From assembly GCA_018813375.1 (NCBI GenBank), contig JAHJBU010000071.1, positions 1 to 19,436 of the forward strand: a stretch of DNA of 19,436 bases, read 5' to 3'. Both the position numbers and the translations under genes were made by a program. This DNA comes from Patescibacteria group bacterium. GTDB lineage: Bacteria > Patescibacteriota > Microgenomatia > UBA1400 > PJMF01. Numbering within the stretch: position 1 is the stretch's first letter; every line of letters begins with the position of its first letter. This document shows positions 7,146 to 15,282 of the stretch, in pieces. A model generated the notes under the pieces. That model made no database searches, was not told the origin of the DNA, and was given only the letters and a program-made list of their open reading frames with translations.

Positions 7146-9041
7146 ATGACAGAACCTGCCCAAGTACCACCAACACAACCAGTTTCAGTCCAAAGAAATC
7201 AATCTACTGGGCAATCCCCTGCTAAATCTACTGGGCAATCCTCTGCTAAATCTACCGTACAATCCCCTGCTCTTTTACAACCTTTGCAACCTCAATTAGT
7301 TGTTGATGAGAGTCAAAAATTTAATTCTTTACTAGAGGTTTTGGTTGCGCAGCAATCTTTATCTCAAGTTGATGCAGATCAACTATCTGTTTCTCAGCTT
7401 AGTTCTGGTAAGAGTATCGAAGAAATCATATTAGAACAAAAGATAGTTTCTGAGGAGGTGCTCACAAAAGCTAAGGCTCAACTTTATAACATGCCTTTTA
7501 TTAAAATTTCTGAAACTGGGGTTTCACCAGAGGCATTAAGTACATTATCAGAGAGCGTGGCTCGTCGTTATCAAATATTGCCTTTTGCCATTAGTGAGGA
7601 GGACAAGATTCTTAAAGTGGCAATGAAAAATCCACTTGATGTGACCGCAATTGATTTTGCTCAGCAAAAAACTGGTTTTAGGATACAAGCTCACTATGCT
7701 GTTCCATCTGAAATTGAACAAAAAATCGCGGAGCGCTATGCACAGAGTCTCTCTGTAGAAGTAACTAAGGCTTTGGAGGAAACTGCCAAACCAGCTGGAT
7801 TTAAATCTCAAAACTTATCAGACTTATCACGTGGCGTAGTTAGGCAGGCGCCAATTACTAAAATTGTGGAAACAATTCTTTCTTTTGCTATGAAGGCTAG
7901 AGCTTCAGATGTTCATATTGAGCCAGAGATAGAAAGAACTAGAATTAGATACCGGATTGACGGTGTGCTACAAGAGAAATTGATTTTACCCAAATCCGTT
8001 CACGATGCAGTAGTATCAAGAATTAAAATTTTGTCACATTTAAAAATTGATGAAAAGAGAGTTCCTCAAGACGGACGATTTACTTTTGAATCTGAAGGTG
8101 AAGAAGTTGACTTGCGCATCTCTACTCTACCAACTGTTCATGGTGAGAAAATAGTAATGAGATTATTAAAAAAGAATCTTAAAGTACCAACTTTGCCAGA
8201 GCTTGGCTTGGATGGGCTGGCGTTGCGTTTCGTAGAAGATGTAATTAAAGTTCCCAATGGAATTATTTTAATAACTGGTCCTACAGGCTCAGGAAAAACT
8301 ACCACTTTATACTCACTCATACATATTATTAACTCACCTAAAATTAATATTTTAACTCTAGAAGATCCAGTTGAATACCAGATTGCTGGAGTAAATCAAG
8401 TTCAGATTAATCCTCAGGCAGGTTTAACATTTGCAACTGGCTTGCGGTCGTTTTTACGTCAAGACCCCAATGTTATTATGGTCGGAGAAATTCGTGATAG
8501 TGAAACAGTTGGTTTGGCTATTCAGGCTTCATTGACCGGTCATTTAGTTTTTTCTACTGTGCATACTAGTTCTGCAGCTGGAGTCTTACCTAGGTTGATT
8601 GATATGGGAGCTGAGACTTTTTTATTAGCATCAAGCATGAAGTTAGTTATGGCACAAAGAGTAGTCCGAAGAATTAATCCTGACTACAAAGAAGAATATC
8701 AAGCAGCACCAGAAGTAGTTGAGAATATAAAGAAAGTTTTAGGGAGCTATTTTGATAAGTGGTGTCAACAAAATAATAAAGATCCCAAAAACATTGTTTT
8801 GTATCGGCCTAAAAAAAACCTGCCACAAAATGAAACAGAGTTTAAGGGTCGAGTGGGTATTTATGAAGTCATGCCTATCTCAGAGGAAATTAGCAGGATG
8901 ATTTTGCAAAAATCCTCTGCAGCTGATATTGAAAAAGTAGCGCTTAAAAATGGGATGTTGTTAATGAAACAACATGGATATCTTAAGGCATTAGCTGGTA
9001 TAACTACATTAGAAGAAGTTATTAGAGTAGCTGATGTGTAA
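7146..9041 (+). CDS. pilB: Type IV pilus assembly ATPase PilB (GspE family)
   Basis: This is the hexameric ATPase that powers pilus extension at the inner face of the membrane. I chose the ATG at 7146 (631 residues). The frame is open to a TTG at 7086, but that start would run to within 5 bases of the divergent holB start. The order is: a Pro/Gln/Ser-rich leader with three 8-residue repeats, an MshEN-type N-terminal domain (about 50-190), then the ATPase with Walker A GPTGSGKT at 378-385, the Asp box LTLEDPVEY, the Walker B region VGEIRD at 446-451 and the His box HLVFSTVH. The zinc-binding cysteines usual in PilB/GspE are absent: RRINPDYK at 508-515 stands where RRxCPxCK is expected, and the only Cys is C540. 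It heads the pilus locus, followed by pilT and pilC. Confidence 0.96.
   Translation: MTEPAQVPPTQPVSVQRNQSTGQSPAKSTGQSSAKSTVQSPALLQPLQPQLVVDESQKFNSLLEVLVAQQSLSQVDADQLSVSQLSSGKSIEEIILEQKIVSEEVLTKAKAQLYNMPFIKISETGVSPEALSTLSESVARRYQILPFAISEEDKILKVAMKNPLDVTAIDFAQQKTGFRIQAHYAVPSEIEQKIAERYAQSLSVEVTKALEETAKPAGFKSQNLSDLSRGVVRQAPITKIVETILSFAMKARASDVHIEPEIERTRIRYRIDGVLQEKLILPKSVHDAVVSRIKILSHLKIDEKRVPQDGRFTFESEGEEVDLRISTLPTVHGEKIVMRLLKKNLKVPTLPELGLDGLALRFVEDVIKVPNGIILITGPTGSGKTTTLYSLIHIINSPKINILTLEDPVEYQIAGVNQVQINPQAGLTFATGLRSFLRQDPNVIMVGEIRDSETVGLAIQASLTGHLVFSTVHTSSAAGVLPRLIDMGAETFLLASSMKLVMAQRVVRRINPDYKEEYQAAPEVVENIKKVLGSYFDKWCQQNNKDPKNIVLYRPKKNLPQNETEFKGRVGIYEVMPISEEISRMILQKSSAADIEKVALKNGMLLMKQHGYLKALAGITTLEEVIRVADV
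7203..7274 (+). repeat. Three tandem 24-base repeats in the 5' end of pilB
   Basis: Three head-to-tail 24-base units (7203-7226, 7227-7250, 7251-7274) encode STGQSPAK, STGQSSAK and STVQSPAL. Units one and two differ at one base; unit three differs more. They form a low-complexity, disordered linker ahead of the MshEN domain and keep the reading frame, so copy changes would alter linker length only. Confidence 0.93.
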
Positions 9042-9068
9042 AGTGTAAGAGAGAAGCTAAGGAGAACT

Positions 9069-10127
9069 ATGAATATTTTTGACATGATAAAATTATTGAT
9101 TGAAAAAAAAGGCTCTGATTTGCATATTATTGCTGGATCTTCGCCAACGCTTCGAGTTGCTGGTCGTTTGCAACCAATTGCGGGCACTCCAGTCTTAAAC
9201 CCAGAGCAAACTTTAATTTTAATTAATCCGCTTTTAACTAAAGAGCAGTTAGATTACATCAAATTACATAAAGAATTAGATTTTGGTTTTCAATTTGGGG
9301 ATAAGAATCGTTTTAGAGTTAATGTTTACCACGCAAAGGGAGCTATGGCAGCAGCCTTGCGTTTAATACCCCAAAAAATTAAAAGTATAGATGAGCTATT
9401 GCTTCCAGATATTTTTCATCAATTTACTACTTACAAACAGGGTTTGGTTTTAGTGACTGGTCCAACTGGTGAGGGAAAATCAACTACATTAGCTGCTCTC
9501 ATTGAAGAAATTAATCAACAGCGGGCTGAGCATATTTTAACTATAGAAGATCCGATTGAGTTTATTTATGAGTCTAAAAAAAGCATTGTTTCTCAGCGGG
9601 AAATGAATCACGATACTCAAGACTGGAGCTTGGCGCTTAGATCTGCATTACGAGAAGATCCAGATGTAGTGCTGGTGGGAGAAATTAGGGACTATGAAAC
9701 AATTGCCTCAGCTATTACTGTTGCTGAGACTGGACACTTAGTTTTTACCACTTTGCATACCAGCACAGCTTCTCAAACCGTTGATAGGATAATTGATGTT
9801 TTTCCAGCTCACCAACAAGCTCAGATTAGACAGCAGTTAGCAGGATCAATTAAGGCAGTTGTTTCTCAGCGTTTGGTTCCTTCTCTCCAAGGAGGTCGGG
9901 TGGCGGTGGTGGAGATAATGTTGGCCAATTCAGCTGTTAAAAATTTAATTCGAGAATCCAAGGCTTTTCAAATCGATAATGTGATTCAAACAGGAGGGGC
10001 TGAAGGAATGATTCTCATAGAAACTTCTCTACTGCGAAGAGTTAAGCAGGGCTTAATTAGTGTTGAGACAGCTCGTGAGTATGCTTTTAGACTAGATTTA
10101 TTTGATCAGTTACTGGAAGGAAGCTAA
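9069..10127 (+). CDS. pilT: Type IV pilus retraction ATPase PilT
   Basis: This 352-residue protein is a PilT-family ATPase, which drives pilus depolymerisation for twitching motility or DNA uptake. The N-terminal PAS-like domain opens with KGSDLHI at 14-20. The ATPase core shows Walker A GPTGEGKST at 131-139 (Glu in place of the usual Ser), Asp box E160-D161, VGEIRD at 203-208 and the His box from H223 to H230. The PilT hallmark AIRNLIRE appears as AVKNLIRE at 289-296, which separates it from PilB and supports a retraction role. The ATG has a good Shine-Dalgarno site, AAGGAG, 4 bases upstream. The stop overlaps the pilC start by one base (TAATG), indicating translational coupling. Length is normal for PilT, about 345. 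Confidence 0.95.
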   Translation: MNIFDMIKLLIEKKGSDLHIIAGSSPTLRVAGRLQPIAGTPVLNPEQTLILINPLLTKEQLDYIKLHKELDFGFQFGDKNRFRVNVYHAKGAMAAALRLIPQKIKSIDELLLPDIFHQFTTYKQGLVLVTGPTGEGKSTTLAALIEEINQQRAEHILTIEDPIEFIYESKKSIVSQREMNHDTQDWSLALRSALREDPDVVLVGEIRDYETIASAITVAETGHLVFTTLHTSTASQTVDRIIDVFPAHQQAQIRQQLAGSIKAVVSQRLVPSLQGGRVAVVEIMLANSAVKNLIRESKAFQIDNVIQTGGAEGMILIETSLLRRVKQGLISVETAREYAFRLDLFDQLLEGS

Positions 10128-11329
10128 TGCCTTTTTTTAGGTATGCTGTTAAAAATGAGCATGGTGAAACTATAAAGGGTAAGGTTGAGGCTAGAAGCCA
10201 GAATGCTGCGGCTTCAACTTTATCTAGTAGAGGCTTGTTAGTAATTGATATTATGCCTCTAGGTAGTGGTTATTTTGCTGCTTTTAATTCGATGTTATCT
10301 GGGATTAAGCCTGATGATGTGGTTAATTTGACCCGTCAACTCTCAACTATGGTTACAGCTGGTTTGCCTCTTAGTACTGCATTGTCGATTTTGGCTGAAC
10401 AAAGTCGGGCTGAGGTTTCTATTGTTCTAAATGATATTTTGCGCGATATTGAGGGTGGGAGTACTTTTTCTAAAGCTTTAGAAAAAAAATCAAATATTTT
10501 TTCTAGAGTTTATACTCAACTTGTGAGAGCTGGCGAGGCAGGTGGAGTTTTAGATGAAATTTTATCTCGTTTGGCTGATACTTTAGATAAACAAAAAGAA
10601 TTTCGTAGTAAAACAAAAGGCGCTTTGATATATCCCATTATTGTGGTTATTACAATGATTGCTGTGGCTTTTGTAATGATGATTGTGGTGATTCCTAAGT
10701 TAACTGAGATGTATGCAGATTTTGGGGCTGATTTGCCATTTATTACTCAATTGCTTATAGATATTTCAAACTTTTTTGTGGGGTTTTGGTGGTTAATATT
10801 GGCGTTAATTGCCGGAGGTGGATATTTGTTTCATAGCTGGCGAAAGACTGACGTTGGTAATCATGCTATAGATAAATTACTTTTAAAAATGCCAGTTTTT
10901 GGAGATTTGAAGAAAAAAATAATTTTAACTGAATTTGCTCGTACGCTGTCACTTCTGATAAGCGCTGGTGTATCACTGATTAAAGGACTGCGAATTGTTT
11001 CTGAGGCTATGGATAGCATTAGTTATCGGGATGCTTTTGAACAAGCTGCTTCTAAATTAGAAAAAGGTCTAAGTTTATCTCAGGCTTTGGGTGCTAATGA
11101 GATTTTCCCACCCATTTTATATCAAATGGTGGCAGTTGGAGAAGAAACAGGAAAACTAGATGAAGTTTTACTTAAATTATCGATTTACTATGAAGCTGAA
11201 AGCCAGCAAGCGGTTAAGAATTTAACCACTGCATTAGAGCCTATGATTATGATTGTTTTGGGATTGGGGGTGGGGGTAATGGTGGTGGCGATAATTATGC
11301 CAATTTACAGCTTGACGAATCAGTTTTAG
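10127..11329 (+). CDS. pilC: Type IV pilus inner-membrane platform protein PilC
   Basis: This 400-residue protein is the GspF/PilC platform that PilB and PilT turn to insert or remove pilins. It has the usual N-terminal stretch FFRYAVKNEHGETIKGKVEA, then two repeated T2SSF cytoplasmic domains: one from about residue 65, with LTRQLSTMVTAGLPLSTAL, and one from about 265, with EFARTLSLLISAGVSLIKGL. Membrane helices lie at about 167-190, 216-236 and 373-396. Both domains carry the typical GE(E/A)TG- or GEAGG-like turn (RAGEAGGVLDEIL and VGEETGKLDEVL). A GGAAGG ribosome site lies inside the end of pilT. Length and layout are normal. Confidence 0.96.
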   Translation: MPFFRYAVKNEHGETIKGKVEARSQNAAASTLSSRGLLVIDIMPLGSGYFAAFNSMLSGIKPDDVVNLTRQLSTMVTAGLPLSTALSILAEQSRAEVSIVLNDILRDIEGGSTFSKALEKKSNIFSRVYTQLVRAGEAGGVLDEILSRLADTLDKQKEFRSKTKGALIYPIIVVITMIAVAFVMMIVVIPKLTEMYADFGADLPFITQLLIDISNFFVGFWWLILALIAGGGYLFHSWRKTDVGNHAIDKLLLKMPVFGDLKKKIILTEFARTLSLLISAGVSLIKGLRIVSEAMDSISYRDAFEQAASKLEKGLSLSQALGANEIFPPILYQMVAVGEETGKLDEVLLKLSIYYEAESQQAVKNLTTALEPMIMIVLGLGVGVMVVAIIMPIYSLTNQF

Positions 11330-11353
11330 AGTGCAATGCTAAATAGGTATAAG
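11325..11353 (+). promoter_or_regulatory. Candidate promoter before the large prepilin gene
   Basis: TTTAGA (11325-11330) and TATAAG (11348-11353) are spaced by 17 bases, matching the sigma-70 pattern at four and five of six bases. Transcription would begin near 11360, just ahead of the ATG at 11372. A private promoter for an abundant pilin is plausible. Base matching alone supports it. Confidence 0.35.
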
Positions 11354-11371
11354 TATTTTTTAATTATTTTT

Positions 11372-12085
11372 ATGAAAAAACTGTCTAAACTTTTATCCTT
11401 AACATCTGCAAAAGTAGGTCGCACTTATCAGCAAGCAGGTTTCACCATGATTGAGTTATTGGTGGTGATTGCTGTGATTGGTGTATTGGCAGTGGCAGTG
11501 TTATCCTCTATTAATCCTATCGAGCAGATCAATAAAGGCAGAGATACCAGAAAAAGAGCAAACGCTGCTCAATTAATCAATGCTCTTGATAGATTTTATG
11601 CCATTCAAGAGAGATATCCATGGAATACTATTACTTATTCAGTTTTAGGAGTTGAGACTGAGCCTTCTCTGGCTTTTCCTTTAGCTAATGACGTAATCAC
11701 TGAAGATGATTGTAATCTTCCAGAAGTAAATGAGGATTCTTACACTTTTTGTCAGATTGGTGGGGGTATTCCTTTCAGTGGTATTCCAAGTACTCCAACT
11801 ACAAAAAATTATTGGCTAAGAGCTCTTTCTGAAAGTAGCGAAGTTAAAGCGAGCTTCCTTACTCAATTAGCAAAAACTGCAGTTACTAATATGCTTTATC
11901 TATCCAAAGAAACTGACGGAGATGTATATGTTTGTTTTAATCCTGCCTCTAATCAATTTAAGGTTGAGGCTGCAACAGATTGTGCTGATGAAGATCGAGT
12001 AGCAGAAATGCCAGTAACTTCTTGTAACACTACAGACGGGACTATTCCCACAAGTCCGGCAGTAAACTTAATCTGCTTGCCTTAA
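11372..12085 (+). CDS. Type IV prepilin, large (237 residues)
   Basis: This is a prepilin with a class III signal: a 23-residue basic leader ending QQAG, cleavage before FTMIE and Glu at mature position 5, then a hydrophobic helix of about 20 residues. The next part, GRDTRKRANAAQLINALDRFYAIQERYP, is the amphipathic helix typical of GspG/PilA-like pilins of monoderm-type systems. The C-terminal half is larger than usual and has paired cysteines (two around CNLPEVNEDSYTFC and four further on), likely disulfides in an exported fold. I chose ATG 11372 over the frame's earlier ATG at 11336, because the shorter form has a normal leader (MKKLSK) and a promoter is predicted in between. It may be the major pilin or a specialised one; the smaller pilin at 13874 competes for that role. 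No Shine-Dalgarno site is visible. Confidence 0.9.
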   Translation: MKKLSKLLSLTSAKVGRTYQQAGFTMIELLVVIAVIGVLAVAVLSSINPIEQINKGRDTRKRANAAQLINALDRFYAIQERYPWNTITYSVLGVETEPSLAFPLANDVITEDDCNLPEVNEDSYTFCQIGGGIPFSGIPSTPTTKNYWLRALSESSEVKASFLTQLAKTAVTNMLYLSKETDGDVYVCFNPASNQFKVEAATDCADEDRVAEMPVTSCNTTDGTIPTSPAVNLICLP

Positions 12086-12104
12086 TTTTATTAGTGCAAA
12101 TTCC

Positions 12105-12113
12105 TGATATGAT
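12105..12113 (+). promoter_or_regulatory. Candidate extended -10 promoter for pilD
   Basis: TGATATGAT is a TGn plus TATGAT extended -10 element (five of six matches) ending 6 bases before the pilD ATG. The start site would fall at or beside the ATG, giving a leaderless message, which agrees with the lack of a Shine-Dalgarno site. No -35 is needed for extended -10 promoters. Confidence 0.45.
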
Positions 12114-12119
12114 GTCAAT

Positions 12120-12932
12120 ATGTCTACATATTTTATTCTAGTAGGTATTTTTTTATTTATATTAGGGGCAGTGATTGGTAGTTTTTTAAATGTACTTATC
12201 TATAGAACTGTGCAGGGAGAGTCATGGGTGATTGGGCGCTCACACTGCGATCATTGCCATAAAAAAATAGCTTGGTATGACAATATCCCGCTTTTGTCTT
12301 TTATATTTTTAAAAAGGAAATCTAGATGTTGCAAGAAAACTATCTCTGCTTCATACCCAGTGGTTGAGTTTATGACCGGCTCTCTTTTTGTCTGGTGGTA
12401 CTGGATTGGCGCTGTTTTTTTTAAATTAACTATTGCTCCTTTTTCGGTTTTGCAACCATTGTTTTGGCTAATAGTTGGAGTCATATTAATCGTTATTTTT
12501 TTTGCGGATTTGTTATATTTTATAGTTCCAGATTTAGCCGTGGGGATTATGTTTTTTATGGCTGTGATTTACAGGCTTTATTTAACTGGGGCTGGGATTA
12601 TGCAGCCCAATGATCTCTGGATGACTATATTAGGAATGATATGTGCAGTGATGTTTTTTATGGGTTTGTGGTGGTTAACTAAGGGTAAGGGTATGGGTTT
12701 GGGAGATATTAAGTTATCAGCACCTATGGCCTTGCTGCTGGGGTGGCCCAAAGTCTTTGTAGGGATATTTTTATCGTTTATTTTGGGGGGTTTAGTAGCT
12801 TCTGGATTGCTTATTTCTGGTAAGCGTAAACTAGGGCAAGTTATTCCATTTGGTCCTTTTATTATTATTGGAACAATTTTGAGTTTAGTTTGGGGAGAGG
12901 CTATCTTTACTTGGTACTTCCAATGGCTGTAA
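12120..12932 (+). CDS. pilD: Prepilin peptidase PilD (A24 aspartic protease)
   Basis: This 270-residue polytopic membrane enzyme cuts the leaders from the prepilins of this locus and usually N-methylates the new end. The N-terminal methylase region has GSFLNVLIYR at 20-29, the zinc cysteines C43 and C46, NIPLLSF at 55-61 and YPVVE at 79-83. The second cysteine pair is collapsed to adjacent C70-C71, where CxxC is usual. The protease aspartates are D130 in FFADLLYFIVPD and D196 in GKGMGLGDIK (189-198), the family signature. About seven or eight hydrophobic segments are visible. Length is normal, about 270. It lies 34 bases after the large prepilin gene. Confidence 0.96.
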   Translation: MSTYFILVGIFLFILGAVIGSFLNVLIYRTVQGESWVIGRSHCDHCHKKIAWYDNIPLLSFIFLKRKSRCCKKTISASYPVVEFMTGSLFVWWYWIGAVFFKLTIAPFSVLQPLFWLIVGVILIVIFFADLLYFIVPDLAVGIMFFMAVIYRLYLTGAGIMQPNDLWMTILGMICAVMFFMGLWWLTKGKGMGLGDIKLSAPMALLLGWPKVFVGIFLSFILGGLVASGLLISGKRKLGQVIPFGPFIIIGTILSLVWGEAIFTWYFQWL

Positions 12933-12962
12933 TATTATTGGTAAAGGTTAAATTAATAACTT

Positions 12963-13877
12963 ATGAGAGTAGCTAAAATTTTATTAAAATCTACATTTAC
13001 GCTTCTAATTTTAGGAGTAGCAAGTGCTTTAATTGCACGAGAAGTTTTTCTTTTTCTTGGTACTAGAAATATAACTAAATCTTTAGCTAATTTAAAAAGT
13101 GCTTATAATAAAAAAACATATGTAGCTAAATGTAGAGAAAGTGGAGGTGGGTTTGCTCAAAGTGATATTTCTACCATTGCCCAGCTTCGCTTTCTTTCTT
13201 CTACAGAATATGTGACTGAAATATTATGCTCTCAGCTGAGTATTGATCCAATTGTAATTGATCATCAGCATTTACCAATATTGGTAGAAAAAGTGCCTGG
13301 AAGCGCGGGTATTATCTGGGGAAGCTCAAAAAGTAGCGTGGTTTTAGAGATATTTGGGCAACAAAGAGCAGTTGGAGTTGAAAATGAGTTGATTGTTAAA
13401 TTTTCTCCAGATGAGAGTTTAGGGGTTAGTCCGATCTCAACGTGTGTTGGATATGGTTTTATTTGTTGTCAGCCAGAATCTCAGCAAGGAATTGGAGAGA
13501 AGTTTCCCCAAGCACTTGATTGTCCTAAATCATGTTTTGCTACCTGCAATAGCCGCCCTATAATTTTAGCTTTTAACTCTCAGCCAGCTATGGATTTAAA
13601 AAATAGAACTCTTGTGATTAATTCTAATGATATAGTTTCTTTAAGTTACGTGATTGATAAGGGTGAAGCCGAAGACATGTCTGTTACGCTTGATTATGGC
13701 GATGGAACCATTGATTATTCCACTAGTGGTAATACGGTGGTAGAACATACCTACTTATGTGCCAATGAGAATTGTCGCTATAATGTTAAGGTAGCTGCTA
13801 AAGATAGTAATGGTCTTTTATCAGCGGAATTGCCTATTAGTACATTGACTGTTATTGTAAGAGGAGGAGGATTATGA
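12963..13877 (+). CDS. Membrane-anchored cysteine-rich protein with PKD-like domain
   Basis: I do not recognise this 304-residue protein as a named pilus component. It has one N-terminal membrane segment (about 8-33), so most of it should lie outside the membrane. Residues 161-195 hold six cysteines, including C187-x3-C191-x3-C195 and the pair C168-C169. Residues about 200-299 look like a PKD-type beta-sandwich: LDYGDGT at 243-249, EHTY at 261-264 and YNVKVAAKDSNG at 273-284, with C266 and C271 flanking a loop. There are ten cysteines in all, likely disulfides. Its stop overlaps the next pilin start (ATGA), so it is translated with the pilin set. A role as a tip adhesin, pilin chaperone or pilus-associated surface protein is inferred from position only. 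No class III prepilin signal is present. Confidence 0.85.
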   Translation: MRVAKILLKSTFTLLILGVASALIAREVFLFLGTRNITKSLANLKSAYNKKTYVAKCRESGGGFAQSDISTIAQLRFLSSTEYVTEILCSQLSIDPIVIDHQHLPILVEKVPGSAGIIWGSSKSSVVLEIFGQQRAVGVENELIVKFSPDESLGVSPISTCVGYGFICCQPESQQGIGEKFPQALDCPKSCFATCNSRPIILAFNSQPAMDLKNRTLVINSNDIVSLSYVIDKGEAEDMSVTLDYGDGTIDYSTSGNTVVEHTYLCANENCRYNVKVAAKDSNGLLSAELPISTLTVIVRGGGL

Positions 13878-14290
13878 TTAAAAAATCTCAGCCAGGCTAT
13901 GCCTACCAGCGGACAGGATTTTCTTTAATTGAGCTTTTGGTAGTAACCACAATCATGATTGTTCTTACCACCATTGGTTTGGTGAGCTACGCTCAATCTA
14001 CGAGAAATGCAAGAAATGCGAAGAGAAAATCTGATCTAGAAGCAGTGCGGCAGGCTTTAGTGCTTTATCGCAATGACGAGGATCTTTATCCAACTTGTAC
14101 TGATGCTGCTGATTTTACAGCAATGTTGATTACAATTGATGACTATATTAGTTTTGATTCAATTGTAGACCCAAAGTCTCCTACTTATGACTATGTTTAT
14201 ACCTGCTCTGTAGATGGACGCATATTTGAGCTTTGTGCTATTTTAGAAACAGCAACGCTACCAGATATATATTGCATTGATAATCCATAA
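13874..14290 (+). CDS. Type IV prepilin, GspG/PilA-like (138 residues)
   Basis: This is a small prepilin with a 15-residue leader ending YQRTG, cleavage before FSLIE and Glu at mature position 5. The hydrophobic helix is followed by ARNAKRKSDLEAVRQALVLYRNDEDLYP, the typical helix of GspG-type pilins, and a short C-terminal domain with four cysteines (two likely pairs). Mature length is about 123 residues, the size of common major pilins in monoderm-type systems. The start has an excellent AGGAGG ribosome site 5 bases upstream, the strongest in the locus, which suits an abundant product, and it overlaps the previous stop. It could be the true major pilin. It opens a run of minor-pilin genes in GspG-H-I-J-K order. 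Confidence 0.93.
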   Translation: MIKKSQPGYAYQRTGFSLIELLVVTTIMIVLTTIGLVSYAQSTRNARNAKRKSDLEAVRQALVLYRNDEDLYPTCTDAADFTAMLITIDDYISFDSIVDPKSPTYDYVYTCSVDGRIFELCAILETATLPDIYCIDNP

Positions 14291-14291
14291 G

Positions 14292-14795
14292 ATGGTGATA
14301 AAAAAACCACACCTCATTAGCTATTCTTCAGGTTTTACTTTAATTGAATTAATAGTAGTAACAGCGATTATTCTACTGATCACTGGTGGTGGAATAGCTT
14401 CGTTTATAAATTTTAATGATAAGCAGCAAGTGGTAAATTCGGCTAAAGAAATGCAAGGTTATCTAAGAACTGCTCAGACATTTTCTAGAATAGGAGAAAC
14501 GCCAGATGGTTGTGATAAGTTAAATGGTTATATTGTGAGGTCAGTTGACGCTGGTGCTAGCAAGCAAATTAAAATAATAGCTAACTGTCGGGGTGGCGAA
14601 ATCCCGAGAAATAGTTTTGATTTATTGGATGGTACCACGCTTAGCAGTGAGATTGAGATTACTTTTTTGGTTTTACATGGTGGGATTGCTGGAGATGATT
14701 CAATAACAGTAGGAGTAACTAATAACTCAGATAATATTACTTATCAATTTGTTGTCACTCCCGGGGGGGAAATTACTCAAGGAGGGCTTTTATAA
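14292..14795 (+). CDS. Minor prepilin, GspH/FimT-like
   Basis: This 167-residue prepilin has a leader ending SYSSG, cleavage before FTLIE and Glu at +5. After the helix comes FNDKQQVVNSAKEMQGYLRTAQTFSR, typical of GspH/FimT/FimU, and then a beta-rich domain with two cysteines. I use the ATG at 14292, two bases after the preceding stop. The frame could start at a TTG (14277), but that would add five residues inside the upstream gene. GspH/FimU proteins sit in the primed tip complex with the I, J and K pilins encoded next. Assignment to the H class rests on the helix pattern and on gene order. Confidence 0.88.
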   Translation: MVIKKPHLISYSSGFTLIELIVVTAIILLITGGGIASFINFNDKQQVVNSAKEMQGYLRTAQTFSRIGETPDGCDKLNGYIVRSVDAGASKQIKIIANCRGGEIPRNSFDLLDGTTLSSEIEITFLVLHGGIAGDDSITVGVTNNSDNITYQFVVTPGGEITQGGLL

Positions 14796-14808
14796 CAGGA
14801 GAATTAAG

Positions 14809-15273
14809 ATGAAGATTAATAGAGTTCGCGCTCAAGCAGGTCAAACTTTAATAGAAATTTTAATAGTGACTGTGGTGGTTGCAACTGTTTTAACTGCTAT
14901 TGCAGGAAGTTTGAGTATGTCAGCTAAAAATACATCTGAGAATAAAAAGTTAAGCATGTCAACTACTTATGCCCAAGAAGCTCTAGAGGTATTTCGTCGA
15001 GAAAAATATGCATTGGGCTGGGAGTCATTTCAGTTGGCGCTTGTTGATGGGATTTACTGTCTAGATACCATTCCAGCAGATTCAGCTGAATTTTTTAGCT
15101 TAGCTATTGGAGCGTGTGGTGCGAGTGAGACTATTCCTGGAACTAATTTTTTAAGAGAAGCAACGTTAACTAGCGCGGTCGATGAGGTTAGGGTGGTGAT
15201 AGTGGTCAAATGGACAGATGCTGAGACTAACAAAGAGTCTACCGCAGAGCAGACATTTAAAGAAATAAATTAA
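14809..15273 (+). CDS. Minor prepilin, PilV/GspI-like
   Basis: This 154-residue prepilin has an 11-residue leader ending RAQAG and then QTLIEILIV, with Glu at mature position 5 but Gln instead of Phe at position 1. QTLIE is common in PilV/GspI proteins. The helix is followed by MSTTYAQEALEVFRREK, the I-class pattern, and then a short beta domain with two cysteines. I chose the ATG at 14809 because it has an AGGAG ribosome site 8 bases upstream and a normal leader; the frame stays open upstream into the previous gene. It comes third in the H-I-J-K order and is convergent with the reversed PilW-like gene, with only nine bases between stops. Confidence 0.88.
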   Translation: MKINRVRAQAGQTLIEILIVTVVVATVLTAIAGSLSMSAKNTSENKKLSMSTTYAQEALEVFRREKYALGWESFQLALVDGIYCLDTIPADSAEFFSLAIGACGASETIPGTNFLREATLTSAVDEVRVVIVVKWTDAETNKESTAEQTFKEIN

Positions 15274-15282
15274 TTTTTAATT

